Source of the DNA: Thalassobium sp.
Lineage (GTDB): Bacteria > Pseudomonadota > Gammaproteobacteria > Pseudomonadales > Oceanobacteraceae
NCBI GenBank assembly: GCA_002733205.1
Contig: NVUW01000005.1
Location: forward strand, 310,001-374,000
DNA length: 64,000 bases
Reading direction: 5' to 3'
Positions 1-9,034 of the stretch are shown here, piece by piece. Numbering within the stretch: the first letter of the stretch is position 1; each line of letters begins with the position of its first letter. The position numbers and the translations under genes were made by a program. The notes beneath the pieces were generated by a model. The model was given only the letters and a program-made list of their open reading frames with translations, was not told the origin of the DNA and made no database searches.

Positions 1-476
1 ACGCCAGCAAGAATGGCAATCACCCATCCGTAGAGCGGTCTTCCCTGTTCCAGGAAGCCACGACGATTAAGCTCCTGCATGACTTTCTGATTAGGGTTGA
101 TCTGGATGGTGTCATATCCTGATGCAATGTAATTCTGCAGATTCTGGTCGCCGATTGAAAAGCTGAGCGGAGGGGTAATCGTAACTGCCAGCGGATGCAT
201 ACCAAATTCATGCTTCAGCATATGGCTGACGTATGAACCATCCTTTCCGCCGCTTACAGGAATGACAACATCAAACTCTCCTGTTTTACTGCGGTGCTTT
301 TCCAGCAGGGCTTTTAGTTCATTCATTCTGGAAGACCAGTCAAATGTCTTCTTTTCTTCTGACCATTGGCAGGCATTACATCGCCCTTGGTCATTGAACT
401 CTATGCGCGGACGTGTGGACATGTTCAGACATGTTTTGCACCAAAATAACGCTGGCTGGCCGGTAGCGGTTGTCAT
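1..476 (-). CDS. N-acetyl sugar amidotransferase, PseA/PtmG/WbpG-like (partial, 3' end outside window)
   Basis: The first 158 residues of a PP-loop amidotransferase are present and the frame runs off the left edge. I see a four-cysteine zinc-type site near the N-terminus (C13, C16, C33, C36) and the ATP-pyrophosphatase loop SGGKDGSY at residues 75-82. This family uses ammonia delivered by HisH/HisF-like partners to turn an N-acetyl group of a nonulosonic acid into an acetamidino group; PtmG of Campylobacter does so for legionaminic acid. The start codon overlaps the previous gene's stop as ATGA. From context it should make 5-acetamidino-legionaminic acid or a similar sugar, and HisH/HisF-like genes may lie just beyond the edge. 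Family assignment is firm, the exact substrate is inferred. Confidence 0.85.
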   Translation of the reverse strand, partial: MTTATGQPALFWCKTCLNMSTRPRIEFNDQGRCNACQWSEEKKTFDWSSRMNELKALLEKHRSKTGEFDVVIPVSGGKDGSYVSHMLKHEFGMHPLAVTITPPLSFSIGDQNLQNYIASGYDTIQINPNQKVMQELNRRGFLEQGRPLYGWVIAILAG

Positions 477-1144
477 GCCGGATTCTCCATAAAAAAATCA
501 TTTAGTACCGAACCATTGTTCGGTGTGACGCGAATGTTAGGGTACATTCCGCTGTATATTCGGTTGTTACCTGAATCTGTTAGTTTTCGTACAAAGCTTC
601 TGGCACCGATCACTGAGTTTATTCCGATCTGGCAATCACCTATAACGCTTGAACCTGAATACAGCACATTTTCACCGGAAAAAGATGGATATACGCCGTC
701 TTTGTCTGATCCGATGGTAACATTCTGATAAATTACCAGATAATCGGAAAATTTAGCATTGCCTATAATACTGCCAACGGGGTGTACGAGGATAAATATA
801 TCGGGCATTTTTACACTGTAGAATAAATCTAACCCGTTAAGCGATTTGTTCAGATAGAAAGCTTTTTCTGCCAGAGGAATATTGCCGGATAAGTAAGCTT
901 CATGGGAAAGAAAATAGAGAAATGTTGCATAGTGGTCAGCGTTCATGTGGTTGAACACCGGCTTACCATTGCTTTGATAGTACTTACCCGGGATACTGTG
1001 GAAGCAATACTCAACCCTTTCCAGTGCCTTGCTGCAGCAAGCTTTAATAGCTTTCTTCCAGTCAGTTGTGTTATCGGGGAAGAAGTGGGTAAGCTGATTC
1101 TCAATGTAATTCTCAAGTTGAGCAGAGCTGATACTGGTGTACAC
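473..1144 (-). CDS. hexapeptide-repeat acyltransferase, serine acetyltransferase-like
   Basis: A protein of 223 residues. The C-terminal half has left-handed beta-helix character (HPVGSIIGNAKFSDYLVIYQ, then NVLYSGSSVIGDCQIGINSV), as in CysE-like and sugar O/N-acyltransferases. The N-terminal half is alpha-helical and unlike standard CysE. I chose the GTG at 1144 because a GGAG motif sits 7 bases upstream, just after the preceding SDR gene's stop; an ATG at 1180 lies inside that gene and lacks a ribosome site. The His-Pro-x-Gly start of the helix could supply the catalytic base. Within this operon it probably acylates a nonulosonic acid or a precursor. The acceptor and acyl donor cannot be told from sequence. 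Confidence 0.75.
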   Translation of the reverse strand: MYTSISSAQLENYIENQLTHFFPDNTTDWKKAIKACCSKALERVEYCFHSIPGKYYQSNGKPVFNHMNADHYATFLYFLSHEAYLSGNIPLAEKAFYLNKSLNGLDLFYSVKMPDIFILVHPVGSIIGNAKFSDYLVIYQNVTIGSDKDGVYPSFSGENVLYSGSSVIGDCQIGINSVIGARSFVRKLTDSGNNRIYSGMYPNIRVTPNNGSVLNDFFMENPA

Positions 1145-1154
1145 GCAATCTCTC

Positions 1155-1919
1155 CTACAACGTAAATCCATCGTCGACAATCATGTTTTGCCCGTTTATG
1201 TAGCGGGACTCCTCCGACAGGAGAAATAACAGTGTGCCACATAAATCGTCAGGGCTGAGCATTCCTTTACTTGAACAGTTGTCTCCATACGCTTTCAGAA
1301 AGGTTTCAGGTTGGTCATCAAGAATACCTCCGGGACTGATCGCATTTACCCGTATGTTGTAACCTTTCAAACGTTTGGCCATGTAGCGGGTCAGATGTAG
1401 TATTGCAGACTTAATTGCCGCATATTCCACTGGCATGGTCATCTTTGTATTATCGTAGATTTCAAATTTTGGTGCGATGCATCCATAAACTGATGCGATA
1501 TTTATAATAGTGCCACTATTTACACTGCAAAAGTGCCTGGAAAATATTTTTGACAGTTCAAAGTATGGCGTCACATTGTCTGAGAGGTTTTGGCTGAAGT
1601 CGTTGTAGGTGACATCGAAAAAATCAGCGCCGTAGTTTCCACTGCGGATATAGAGGTTGTTAACCAGGGCGTGCACATTACCAAAGCGTGTCAGACTGGT
1701 GTCCAGAAGCTTCTGAATGTCATCCGGTCTGGTTGCGTCAAAAATGCAGGCGTATGCTTGGTGGCCGTCTGATCTTATTTTCGCAACAAGAGCTTCTGAT
1801 CTTTCTTCATTGTTGTCTGCAATCACCAGGTTGTATCCGTGGCTTGCCACTGCATTGCAGAATGATGTGCCAATTAACCCGGCAGCGCCGGTTATTACAA
1901 CTGTTTTTTTAATGGGCAT
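1155..1919 (-). CDS. short-chain dehydrogenase/reductase, PtmA-like flagellin modification protein
   Basis: A classical SDR of 254 residues. The N-terminal nucleotide-binding motif TGAAGLIG is present, followed by VNN, the serine in NIASVYG and the catalytic pair in YAAIK. The TGxxGLIG spelling is typical of the PtmA branch found in Campylobacter legionaminic acid clusters, where PtmA works with PtmF early in supply of the amino-sugar precursor. No PtmF homologue is visible here, so the substrate may differ. It lies 9 bases after the class III aminotransferase gene, which suggests the two act together, for example oxidation followed by transamination. That coupling is inference. Confidence 0.82.
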   Translation of the reverse strand: MPIKKTVVITGAAGLIGTSFCNAVASHGYNLVIADNNEERSEALVAKIRSDGHQAYACIFDATRPDDIQKLLDTSLTRFGNVHALVNNLYIRSGNYGADFFDVTYNDFSQNLSDNVTPYFELSKIFSRHFCSVNSGTIINIASVYGCIAPKFEIYDNTKMTMPVEYAAIKSAILHLTRYMAKRLKGYNIRVNAISPGGILDDQPETFLKAYGDNCSSKGMLSPDDLCGTLLFLLSEESRYINGQNMIVDDGFTL

Positions 1920-1927
1920 TTTGACCT

Positions 1928-3271
1928 TCAGTTATACTGGCGGAATACGGGTTTTACAGGCTCACCGATCAGGTATTGACCGATCCCATCATCCAGTGCT
2001 TTGCGGATAATAGTCAGTGATTGATCCAGAGCACGCTCTACATGTTTGAGTTCTTTTTCGCCGTGATGATAGGCAATGGAAACCCAGGGCATCATCACTT
2101 GGCTTTTAAGCATCTCCTGCATAAATAAGGTACGCAAAAGCATAGATACCTTACCATCATGATCTTTCAGTGTAACGCCGGGTGAGCAGTCAAAGCCGGA
2201 GGCTATCAGATTGTCTTTCAATCCGTGTTCGAGCGCTTTACGATTAATCAAGAGTTTGAGTTTCTTACCGAACTCCCACATGTGACCGATGACGTCGTGA
2301 TTGTCATAAAAATCCATAGTGGCCACAAATGCACCCAGGCCACTCATTTCAGCTCCGTGAGTTGTAGATAACAGAAATACACGTTCCTGTCCGGCTTCAT
2401 CAATCGACCCTAGATCCATGATGTCGCGCTTACCTGCAACGGCGGCTACTGAGAATCCGTTTGCCATTGCCTTACCAAATGTTGTCAGGTCTGGCTGAAT
2501 ATTGTAAAGCGCCTGTGCGCCATATTGATGCCAGCGGAATCCGGTTATCATTTCATCAAGAATAAAAACGATACCGTACTTTTTACAAAGTAATTCTACA
2601 TCGTTCAGGTAGGATTTTCCTTGTTCAAAAATGGATGCAACTGGCTCTTCGGTTGTGGCTGCCTCCATCACCAGGCAGGCAATACCGGAACCGTGTTCAG
2701 CCAGAATACTTTGCAATGCCTGCGCATCATTGTAGGGAAACGTGATGGTCAGTCCGGATATTTCTTCCGGGATGCCCCGGTTGATAACCGTTGACCCGAT
2801 GAACCAGTCGTCGAAGGAAAAAAAAGGGTGGTCTGAACAGCGCAATACTAACTTTCTGCCGGTATATGCTCTGGCAAGTTTCACCGCTGCAGATACCGCA
2901 GTAGAGCCATTTTTGGTGAACTTTACCATTTCGGCGCTGGCTATCATGCCAGTCAGTCGCTCAGCGGCTTCCAGTTCAATCAGGGACGCTCGCGTCAGAT
3001 TGTTGCCTGCCATGATTTGTTGGATGGCAGCATTATTTACCGAGGATTCGGCATAGCCGATCGCAACGGATCTGAGCGCCATTCCAAAATCAAGGAATTC
3101 GCTACCTTCGGCATCTTTTACATAAACACCGGAGCCACTGCTCAGAATTTCAGGAGCATTAGCAGGAAACTGATCTGAACCACGTGAGTATGTATGTGCA
3201 CCACCAGGAATAACTGCTTTCAGACGTTGCTGGTAGCTTTTGCTGGCTGTTTTTTTTGCCGGAAGATTCAC
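1928..3271 (-). CDS. class III PLP aminotransferase, glutamate-1-semialdehyde aminomutase-like
   Basis: A fold-type I class III aminotransferase of 447 residues, related to HemL. The PLP aspartate is D239 in ILDEMITGF and the Schiff-base lysine is K267 in TFGKAMANG; IPGGAHTYSRG at the N-terminus and NGSTAVSAAVKLAR are HemL-like. It is unlikely to be the haem-pathway HemL, because it sits inside a sugar operon and has an atypical active-site region (ALRSVAIGY). Such paralogues recur in nonulosonic acid and O-antigen clusters with unknown substrates. The start overlaps the stop of legF by four bases, indicating translational coupling. A role in decorating the flagellin sugar is inferred. Confidence 0.8.
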   Translation of the reverse strand: MNLPAKKTASKSYQQRLKAVIPGGAHTYSRGSDQFPANAPEILSSGSGVYVKDAEGSEFLDFGMALRSVAIGYAESSVNNAAIQQIMAGNNLTRASLIELEAAERLTGMIASAEMVKFTKNGSTAVSAAVKLARAYTGRKLVLRCSDHPFFSFDDWFIGSTVINRGIPEEISGLTITFPYNDAQALQSILAEHGSGIACLVMEAATTEEPVASIFEQGKSYLNDVELLCKKYGIVFILDEMITGFRWHQYGAQALYNIQPDLTTFGKAMANGFSVAAVAGKRDIMDLGSIDEAGQERVFLLSTTHGAEMSGLGAFVATMDFYDNHDVIGHMWEFGKKLKLLINRKALEHGLKDNLIASGFDCSPGVTLKDHDGKVSMLLRTLFMQEMLKSQVMMPWVSIAYHHGEKELKHVERALDQSLTIIRKALDDGIGQYLIGEPVKPVFRQYN

Positions 3272-3978
3272 GATAGTACCTCTCTGTTCTTCATGATCGC
3301 TTCAATGCATATGAAATCCGTTAAAGAATCAATTTCATAGCTCTTCCATTCCGGTACTACAAAGCCAATTGTCCGATCATGGTAAAAACCACGTTTTTTT
3401 TGTAATACATCCACTTTACTTATGTAGAGCGTGCCATCCATCCGGTACACCGCGGATAATTCCTGGCGTCGTACTGCTTTGGAAAAATCGGTGTTAAGAC
3501 TATGAATTTTTTTGTCATCGCCGAGTGTTAATAAGTACGCAGGATGAGATTTTATTTCCTGTGTTACGCCAACAACGGCATCTGTCTTTTCCCATGATTC
3601 AATCAGTGATTCAAGAGCAATATCAACATCGTTTGCTTCAGTAAGCGGCGACGTGGGTTCCAGTAAGACGAGGATGTCGTAGCTTTCCTGCAGCTGGTTT
3701 AAAAGGTCGTCGACAACGTCAATGGTCGTTGTCGTATCTTGCGCAAGCCCGGTTGGTCGGAGAAAGGGAACATCCGCCTGGTATTGGCGGGCAATAGCTG
3801 CGTATTTTTCACTATCTGTGGAAACAATAATGCGGTCTATATACTTGCTGTCGCGGGCACAACAAACAGGCCAGGCAAGGAGAGGCTTTCCTGCCAGTTC
3901 GCGGATGTTCTTATCTTTCAGTCCTTTGCTGCCACTTCTGGCCGGAATAATACAGAGCACACGTTTATCGTCGATCAT
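3268..3978 (-). CDS. legF: CMP-nonulosonate (legionaminate) cytidylyltransferase
   Basis: An acylneuraminate cytidylyltransferase of 236 residues. The N-terminal CTP-binding signature ARSGSKGLKDKNI and the downstream VLLEPTSPL motif are clear. It activates the finished nonulosonic acid to its CMP form for the glycosyltransferase. PtmB of Campylobacter and NeuA are the same family, and context selects legionaminate as substrate. Its start overlaps the stop of the ptmE-like gene by four bases. Confidence 0.88.
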   Translation of the reverse strand: MIDDKRVLCIIPARSGSKGLKDKNIRELAGKPLLAWPVCCARDSKYIDRIIVSTDSEKYAAIARQYQADVPFLRPTGLAQDTTTTIDVVDDLLNQLQESYDILVLLEPTSPLTEANDVDIALESLIESWEKTDAVVGVTQEIKSHPAYLLTLGDDKKIHSLNTDFSKAVRRQELSAVYRMDGTLYISKVDVLQKKRGFYHDRTIGFVVPEWKSYEIDSLTDFICIEAIMKNREVLS

Positions 3979-5039
3979 CCGCGTATTTCCCGGCCACTGA
4001 AGTCATTCAGAAAGTCTTGTTGAGCTTGGTTGTAATCCGGCATTTTGCCTATGTCGAGCCAATATTCATGAATTGGGAAGAGAGATACATTTTTACCGGA
4101 ATTTATTTGGGTCTGCAGTAAGTCCGGCATATCAGTAGGTGAAGATGAAGAGACTTTTCTGCGCAGCTCAGGACTAATCACATAAATACCTGCATTGATA
4201 AAAAACGACTGGATTGGTTTTTCCACAATTTTTTCTATCTGATGGCCGTCGCTGTGTATTACACCATAGGGAATCTGATATTCGTGACGTCGAACGCACA
4301 TTGTGGCCGTGGCTTCATGTTCTTCGTGGTACGAAAGAAGTTGATTAAAGTTTACCTTGGTCAGCAAATCGCCATTCATCATCAGAATAGGTTCCCGCAG
4401 ATCATCTGGCAGAAGGCTTAGTGCTCCGGCCGTTCCCAGCGGATATTCCTCGTGAACGTAGTGAATATCGACTCCCCAGCGTTCACCATTACCAAAGTAG
4501 CCGGTTATTTTTTCATGGAGATAGTGGGTTGAAATATAAAACTGGTGGAAGCCGTGCTCAATAAAACTTTCCAGAATGGTTTCCAGAATGGGTTTGTCAC
4601 CAATCTTCAGCAGTGGTTTCGGACAGTCGTCGGTCAGTGGTTTGAGGCGTTTACCAAAGCCGCCTGCCATCAGAAAAACCGGGTTGGACTTTCTTCTGGC
4701 GGAATCAAGTTCCCGTGCGGTGTACAGGTCGATAATAACACCAGCGTCGACAACGGGTACCTGCTGAACTGAATGCCGGCTCATCAGTGCGCGTATCTGT
4801 GCAATAGACTGTAAAGGTGTTGCCGTAACGGGTTCCTTGCACATGATCTCATGTAGTGGACACGCAAGATTTCTGTCGTTCAGAAGTGCCCGACGGATAT
4901 CACCGTCTGTCACTGTGCCAAGCAATTGGCATCGTTCGTCACAAACCAGTGCAATCTGCAGACTGGTATCATTAATGACTTTAATGGCACGTTCTATCGT
5001 ATCTGTTTCTGAAAGCAACACGCTTTGCCAATGTGTCAT
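3975..5039 (-). CDS. ptmE: sugar-phosphate nucleotidyltransferase with N-terminal CBS pair (PtmE-like)
   Basis: Of 354 residues, about 1-115 form two CBS domains (VTDGDIRRALL is characteristic) and the rest is a nucleotidyltransferase with FLMAGGFGKRLKPLT and CPKPLL. The architecture matches Campylobacter PtmE, a glucosamine-1-phosphate guanylyltransferase that feeds a GDP-linked legionaminic acid route. The CBS pair probably senses an adenine nucleotide. If the comparison holds, the pathway starts from GDP-GlcNAc rather than UDP-GlcNAc. The guanylyl specificity is inferred from the family, not read from residues. Confidence 0.85.
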   Translation of the reverse strand: MTHWQSVLLSETDTIERAIKVINDTSLQIALVCDERCQLLGTVTDGDIRRALLNDRNLACPLHEIMCKEPVTATPLQSIAQIRALMSRHSVQQVPVVDAGVIIDLYTARELDSARRKSNPVFLMAGGFGKRLKPLTDDCPKPLLKIGDKPILETILESFIEHGFHQFYISTHYLHEKITGYFGNGERWGVDIHYVHEEYPLGTAGALSLLPDDLREPILMMNGDLLTKVNFNQLLSYHEEHEATATMCVRRHEYQIPYGVIHSDGHQIEKIVEKPIQSFFINAGIYVISPELRRKVSSSSPTDMPDLLQTQINSGKNVSLFPIHEYWLDIGKMPDYNQAQQDFLNDFSGREIRG

Positions 5040-5041
5040 GA

Positions 5042-5689
5042 TTACCCCCGTCTGGCTTCAGTGACGACCTCCGGACTACGTACCACCTGCATGGAATCGA
5101 TTGACTGGGTGATGGTTGTACCGGCTCCTATTACAGTATCGGCACCAACGTCAATTTCTTGAATGATGGTCGCTCCTGCTCCTATATGCACCCTTTGTGC
5201 CAGCCGTACTGAACCACACAACGTGGCGCCGGGAGCAATGTGGCAAAACCCGTCTATTGCGCAATCGTGGTCGATGCGGGCACCAGTATTAATGATGACG
5301 TGCTTGCCGAGTACAGCGCCCGTCTGAATGATTGCACCGGCAAGTATTTGCACGCCTTCGGCAAGTTTTGTATCGGCGGCAATAATGGCTGATGGGTGAA
5401 TAACACGGCAGAAGGAAAAGCCCGCGTTTTCATATTTTTCTGTTACCCGGCTTCGTGTATCTGTGAAGGGGACGGAACCAACGCCGTTAGCGAGTCTGAC
5501 GGTGTCGGGTGAAAAGCTGGATAGAATGTCATCTGTGCCGAGATAAGGGATGTCCCGCCACTCAGTAAATTGAGGTACCGGATCCAGAAACCCTTGTATC
5601 TGTTGACCGTTGCACAACAACGCGTCGGCCACGACTCTTGCATGTCCGCCAGTGCCTAATATGAGAATGGGTAAATCAGATGAATTCAT
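5042..5689 (-). CDS. legH: NeuD/PglD-family acetyltransferase, probable LegH
   Basis: A protein of 215 residues with an N-terminal Rossmann-like segment (ILGTGGHARVVADAL) and a C-terminal left-handed beta-helix (HIAPGATLCGSVRL, VHIGAGATII). The DHDC motif carries the presumed catalytic histidine of the PglD type. In the legionaminic route this family N-acetylates the nucleotide-linked 4-amino-4,6-dideoxy sugar. I start it at the ATG at 5689, with AAGGA about 11 bases upstream; an ATG at 5755 would intrude deep into legI. It overlaps the end of legI by 14 bases. A NeuD-type O-acetyltransferase is the alternative, but no other gene here fills the LegH step. Confidence 0.8.
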   Translation of the reverse strand: MNSSDLPILILGTGGHARVVADALLCNGQQIQGFLDPVPQFTEWRDIPYLGTDDILSSFSPDTVRLANGVGSVPFTDTRSRVTEKYENAGFSFCRVIHPSAIIAADTKLAEGVQILAGAIIQTGAVLGKHVIINTGARIDHDCAIDGFCHIAPGATLCGSVRLAQRVHIGAGATIIQEIDVGADTVIGAGTTITQSIDSMQVVRSPEVVTEARRG

Positions 5690-6755
5690 CCTGATCGTAG
5701 TCCTTGCTGGCGATTGTATTGATGGTGTCCCAATAACAGGCTGGTGAGAGGCCATTGCCGGGTCTTTTGGCGGTAATATCGCGAGCTGTCAGTGTCTGAC
5801 CACTTTTGATCCGTTGCGCAGCTACCAGGCTTTTTCTGGCCGCTTGCATATTGATGGCTTCGGCTGGACTGGCGCGTTTTTCGGCACTACCGAGCAGCGT
5901 TTCTGTGCGCCGGATAGCATCAACCAGCTGCCGTAGTTCATCGGCTTCCAGTGATGCCTGATGGTCAGGACCGGGAAGGTTGCGACTCAGCGTGAAGTGC
6001 TTCTCTATTACCGTTGCTCCGGCAGCGACCGCCAGTGGCGTGGCAAATATATCCGCTGTGTGATCAGAAAACCCGACGGGGCAGCGAAAGCGTTTACTCA
6101 GTCTTGGAATTACCCGCAGGTTTGCGTCTTGATCCGCAGTGGGGTAGGCCGTAGTGCACTGTAATATGGTAACCCGGTTTGAAAGAGTGTCATGCGGAAT
6201 GTTTTTAAGGGCTGCGGCAAGTTCTTCCCGGCTGACGGGCTCGCGATCCGGGTAGCGAATAGCAAAAGCGACGGTTGCCAGCGCTTCTTGTATTTCTTCT
6301 TCCGAAGCCATGCCGGTTGACAGTATTAAAGGCAGGCCAGAATGTGCGTGGCGCAGAATGAAGGGCAGATTGGTCAGTTCTCCGGAGGGTATCTTCAAAC
6401 GTTTTACATGCAGTTCTGACAGCATAAAATCTAATGAAGGTTCATCAAATGCAGTGGCCAGGAATTCGATCCCTTTGTCATGACAGTATTGGCTGATTTT
6501 TATAAAGTCTTCATGGCTCAGCTCCAGTGCCTTTAACATTGTCCGCTGGTTTTGGTTTCGATCACCTGATGCTTTTTGATAGTCAGCCTTTTCTGCCTGA
6601 CGGGTCGTCAGCATGGTACTGTCAAAAATCTGGAATTTAACAATATCTGCTTTGGCATTGAGTGCTGCATCGACAAGTTGCAGGGCCATATCGAGACTTC
6701 CATTATGGTTGACTCCAGCTTCAGCAATAATCAGTACGTGCCCCGGGTTATTCAT
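5676..6755 (-). CDS. legI: N,N'-diacetyllegionaminate synthase
   Basis: A NeuB-family synthase of 359 residues that condenses the 2-epimerised 6-deoxy-hexosamine with phosphoenolpyruvate. Visible signatures are IIAEAGVNHNGS at the N-terminus, KFQ, FSDHT, EKHFTL and GPDHQASLE. The C-terminal 60 residues form the SAF/antifreeze-like domain (KSLVAAQRIKSGQTLTARDI). It lies between the 2-epimerase and the acetyltransferase, with short overlaps on both sides. Choosing legionaminate over sialate or pseudaminate rests on the neighbours LegB, LegC, LegG and PtmE. Confidence 0.9.
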   Translation of the reverse strand: MNNPGHVLIIAEAGVNHNGSLDMALQLVDAALNAKADIVKFQIFDSTMLTTRQAEKADYQKASGDRNQNQRTMLKALELSHEDFIKISQYCHDKGIEFLATAFDEPSLDFMLSELHVKRLKIPSGELTNLPFILRHAHSGLPLILSTGMASEEEIQEALATVAFAIRYPDREPVSREELAAALKNIPHDTLSNRVTILQCTTAYPTADQDANLRVIPRLSKRFRCPVGFSDHTADIFATPLAVAAGATVIEKHFTLSRNLPGPDHQASLEADELRQLVDAIRRTETLLGSAEKRASPAEAINMQAARKSLVAAQRIKSGQTLTARDITAKRPGNGLSPACYWDTINTIASKDYDQDEFI

Positions 6756-7887
6756 AAAACTCTTTCTCCAGCAGCGATGAGAAGCTCAAACCTCTCAGGG
6801 CATGCAATACGTTTGCGCTTGTATCGCCCTGATCATAAGGATTACTGAATGGACCTTTATTGCTATTCAGAATCGTTTTCAAAGCAGACAGAATGTCCTC
6901 TGTAATGGGCTCCGCGTCTGTGACCGAGAGTGCGCGTTCTCTGCCTTTTTGCCTGCTGCCTATATTCAGTGTTCGTGTGCCCATTGATGGCGCTTCAATG
7001 ATGCCGCTTGATGAATTTCCGACGACGGCATCCACCGCTTTGATCAGGGTTAAATAACGCTGCACGCCCAAGCTCTTATGAACGCTTATCCGTTCCGGAT
7101 TTCTGGACTGAAATTCATGAATTTTGTTGATGATTGCCTTGTGCCCTGAATCGGAGTTTGGGTAAGTAATAATGATGCCAAGCCCAGGTATTCTTTCAAA
7201 GGCAGAGAGTATTTCATTCAACTCCCGTTCGCTTACGTCTGTTTCCAGGCTGTCTGGGTGATAGGTAAAAAGAATATTTTTCGGCTGCCATTTGATGTCC
7301 TGTTCCTGAATAAGCTGTTTCAGGTTCACTAGCGGCTGTTTCCGGCAGTTTTCGACGCCTGGCGCACCGACCAGAAATACGTGCGCTGGTGATTCCCCCA
7401 TTTTCATCAGTCGCGTTTGAGCGGTTTCTGTAGCGCAAAAATGAATATGTGACAGTTTGCTGATGGCATGACGGAATTGATTATCCTGGGAACCAAAACT
7501 CAGTTCTCCACCGTGCATATGCAGAATCGGGATATTCATCATGCAGCAGGCCTGAGCTACCGCCAGCGTTTCATAACGATCACCGAGAATTAACACAGCG
7601 TCTGCCGCCAATTCAGGCAGAATTTCAGCCAGTCCGTTCAATACCGCAGCCGAACGTGTAACATTCCCTTTGGAGCTATCGTCTGAATAGTTCAGAGGAA
7701 GTGTTTTATATGAGGTAATTCCATCGTTTTTAATGTCTTCAATGGTGTTACCAAATGTTTCATCCAGGTGTGTGCCGCTGATAATCAGGCTGACCGAAAA
7801 GTCGTCAGCTTCATTCAGCACTTTCAGTACAGGGTGCAGCAGTCCATATTCTGCACGGGTTGCAGTAAAGCATGCAATTTTAATCAT
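6748..7887 (-). CDS. legG: hydrolysing nucleotide-diNAc-bacillosamine 2-epimerase
   Basis: A NeuC/WecB-type epimerase of 379 residues. It begins IACFTATRAEYGLL and carries LGDRYE, HMHGGE and GNSSSGIIEA, all characteristic of hydrolysing sugar 2-epimerases. It releases 2,4-diacetamido-2,4,6-trideoxymannose for LegI. I start at the ATG at 7887, with GAGG 9 bases upstream; a start at 7902 would need a longer overlap with legC. The start and the legC stop share an ATGATTAA overlap. Confidence 0.9.
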   Translation of the reverse strand: MIKIACFTATRAEYGLLHPVLKVLNEADDFSVSLIISGTHLDETFGNTIEDIKNDGITSYKTLPLNYSDDSSKGNVTRSAAVLNGLAEILPELAADAVLILGDRYETLAVAQACCMMNIPILHMHGGELSFGSQDNQFRHAISKLSHIHFCATETAQTRLMKMGESPAHVFLVGAPGVENCRKQPLVNLKQLIQEQDIKWQPKNILFTYHPDSLETDVSERELNEILSAFERIPGLGIIITYPNSDSGHKAIINKIHEFQSRNPERISVHKSLGVQRYLTLIKAVDAVVGNSSSGIIEAPSMGTRTLNIGSRQKGRERALSVTDAEPITEDILSALKTILNSNKGPFSNPYDQGDTSANVLHALRGLSFSSLLEKEFYE

Positions 7888-9034
7888 AACGGCGAGCCTC
7901 AAGTGGCACGCTGCTTGGCAGGCTCACTGCTCTGCTGTATAGCCAGTCTGTTTGTGGCAGCGGAATTTCAACCGCCGATTGCAGATGTTGTTGCCGGTGT
8001 AGTGGATACCAGGCGGGTCTTGCCTGGATATCGTGTTCTTTAAGGAACTGTAACAGCTCTTCTTTTTCTTCAGCACTGTTCATGATGACAGTATTGAGCC
8101 AATGATTAGATTGAGCTTCCGGGTTATTTACCAGGTTGTAGCCAAAAGGCTGAAAGAATTTCTTATATTCTTTATAAATTCCTTTTTTTATGCTGAGGAA
8201 ATTTGGCAGTTTTTTGAATTGCGCGATTCCCAGGCTGGCATTCAAATTGGGTAAACGGTAATTGAATCCGGCCTCACTGTGACGAAACTCAAATGGGTCC
8301 GGGATTTTGGCTGTTGTCGATAAATGTTTCAGGCGCTTGGCTAGTGTTTCATCTTTGCAAAGGATCATGCCGCCAGCACCTGTGGTCATGATCTTATTGC
8401 CGTTAAAGCTTAAAATTCCACAGATACCAAAGGTTCCGCAATGCTTCCCTTGAGTAAAACTGCCCAATGCTTCGGCGGCATCTTCAATTAATGGGATTGA
8501 CCAATTACGGCATATCTCGGCAATTTCCGCTATCTTTGCCGGCTCGCCGAATGAGTGCATGGGAACGCATGCCGCAATCCGGCGTTTACTGGCTTTATGA
8601 ATACAGATTTTTTCCTGCTGTTTGCATTCTTCTTCGAGAAATTGAAGTAAGGCTACCGGGCACATACTACCTTCAGGTAAGGCAATATCGATATAAACCG
8701 GTTTAGCTCCTGTTTGCAGGATGGCATGTCCGGTAGCAGCAAAACTTAATGACTGAGTCAGTACAATGTCTTCGCTATGAACTCCTAAAGCATGTAACGA
8801 AAGATGCAGTGCAGCGGTGCCATTGACTGTCGCAATGGCATGCCCCGATAAACAGAAATCAGCCATCAATTGTTCAAATTTCTGGATTTCAGGGCCAACT
8901 GAAGATACAAAGCTACCGCGAACACAGGCGGCAACAGCAGACTCTTCTTCCTGCGTAAAAGAAGGCCGGTGTAAAGAGATTGCACTTTCACCGGGATATA
9001 GAGATTGCATTAAATCTTTCAGCTGCTCAAACAT
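7880..9034 (-). CDS. legC: LegC aminotransferase (DegT/DnrJ/EryC1 family)
   Basis: A sugar aminotransferase of 384 residues that adds the 4-amino group to the 4-keto-6-deoxy sugar made by LegB. TVNGTAALHLSL, EDAAEALGS and the PLP-lysine motif SFNGNKIMTTGAGG identify the family; the SFNGNK spelling is the LegC branch. It overlaps legB by eight bases. The pair LegB-LegC is the usual start of the pathway. Confidence 0.9.
   Translation of the reverse strand: MFEQLKDLMQSLYPGESAISLHRPSFTQEEESAVAACVRGSFVSSVGPEIQKFEQLMADFCLSGHAIATVNGTAALHLSLHALGVHSEDIVLTQSLSFAATGHAILQTGAKPVYIDIALPEGSMCPVALLQFLEEECKQQEKICIHKASKRRIAACVPMHSFGEPAKIAEIAEICRNWSIPLIEDAAEALGSFTQGKHCGTFGICGILSFNGNKIMTTGAGGMILCKDETLAKRLKHLSTTAKIPDPFEFRHSEAGFNYRLPNLNASLGIAQFKKLPNFLSIKKGIYKEYKKFFQPFGYNLVNNPEAQSNHWLNTVIMNSAEEKEELLQFLKEHDIQARPAWYPLHRQQHLQSAVEIPLPQTDWLYSRAVSLPSSVPLEARRYD

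Noticed and set aside
1928..3271. HemL (glutamate-1-semialdehyde aminomutase)
   Set aside because: The fold matches, but operon context and a diverged active-site region argue for a sugar-pathway paralogue.
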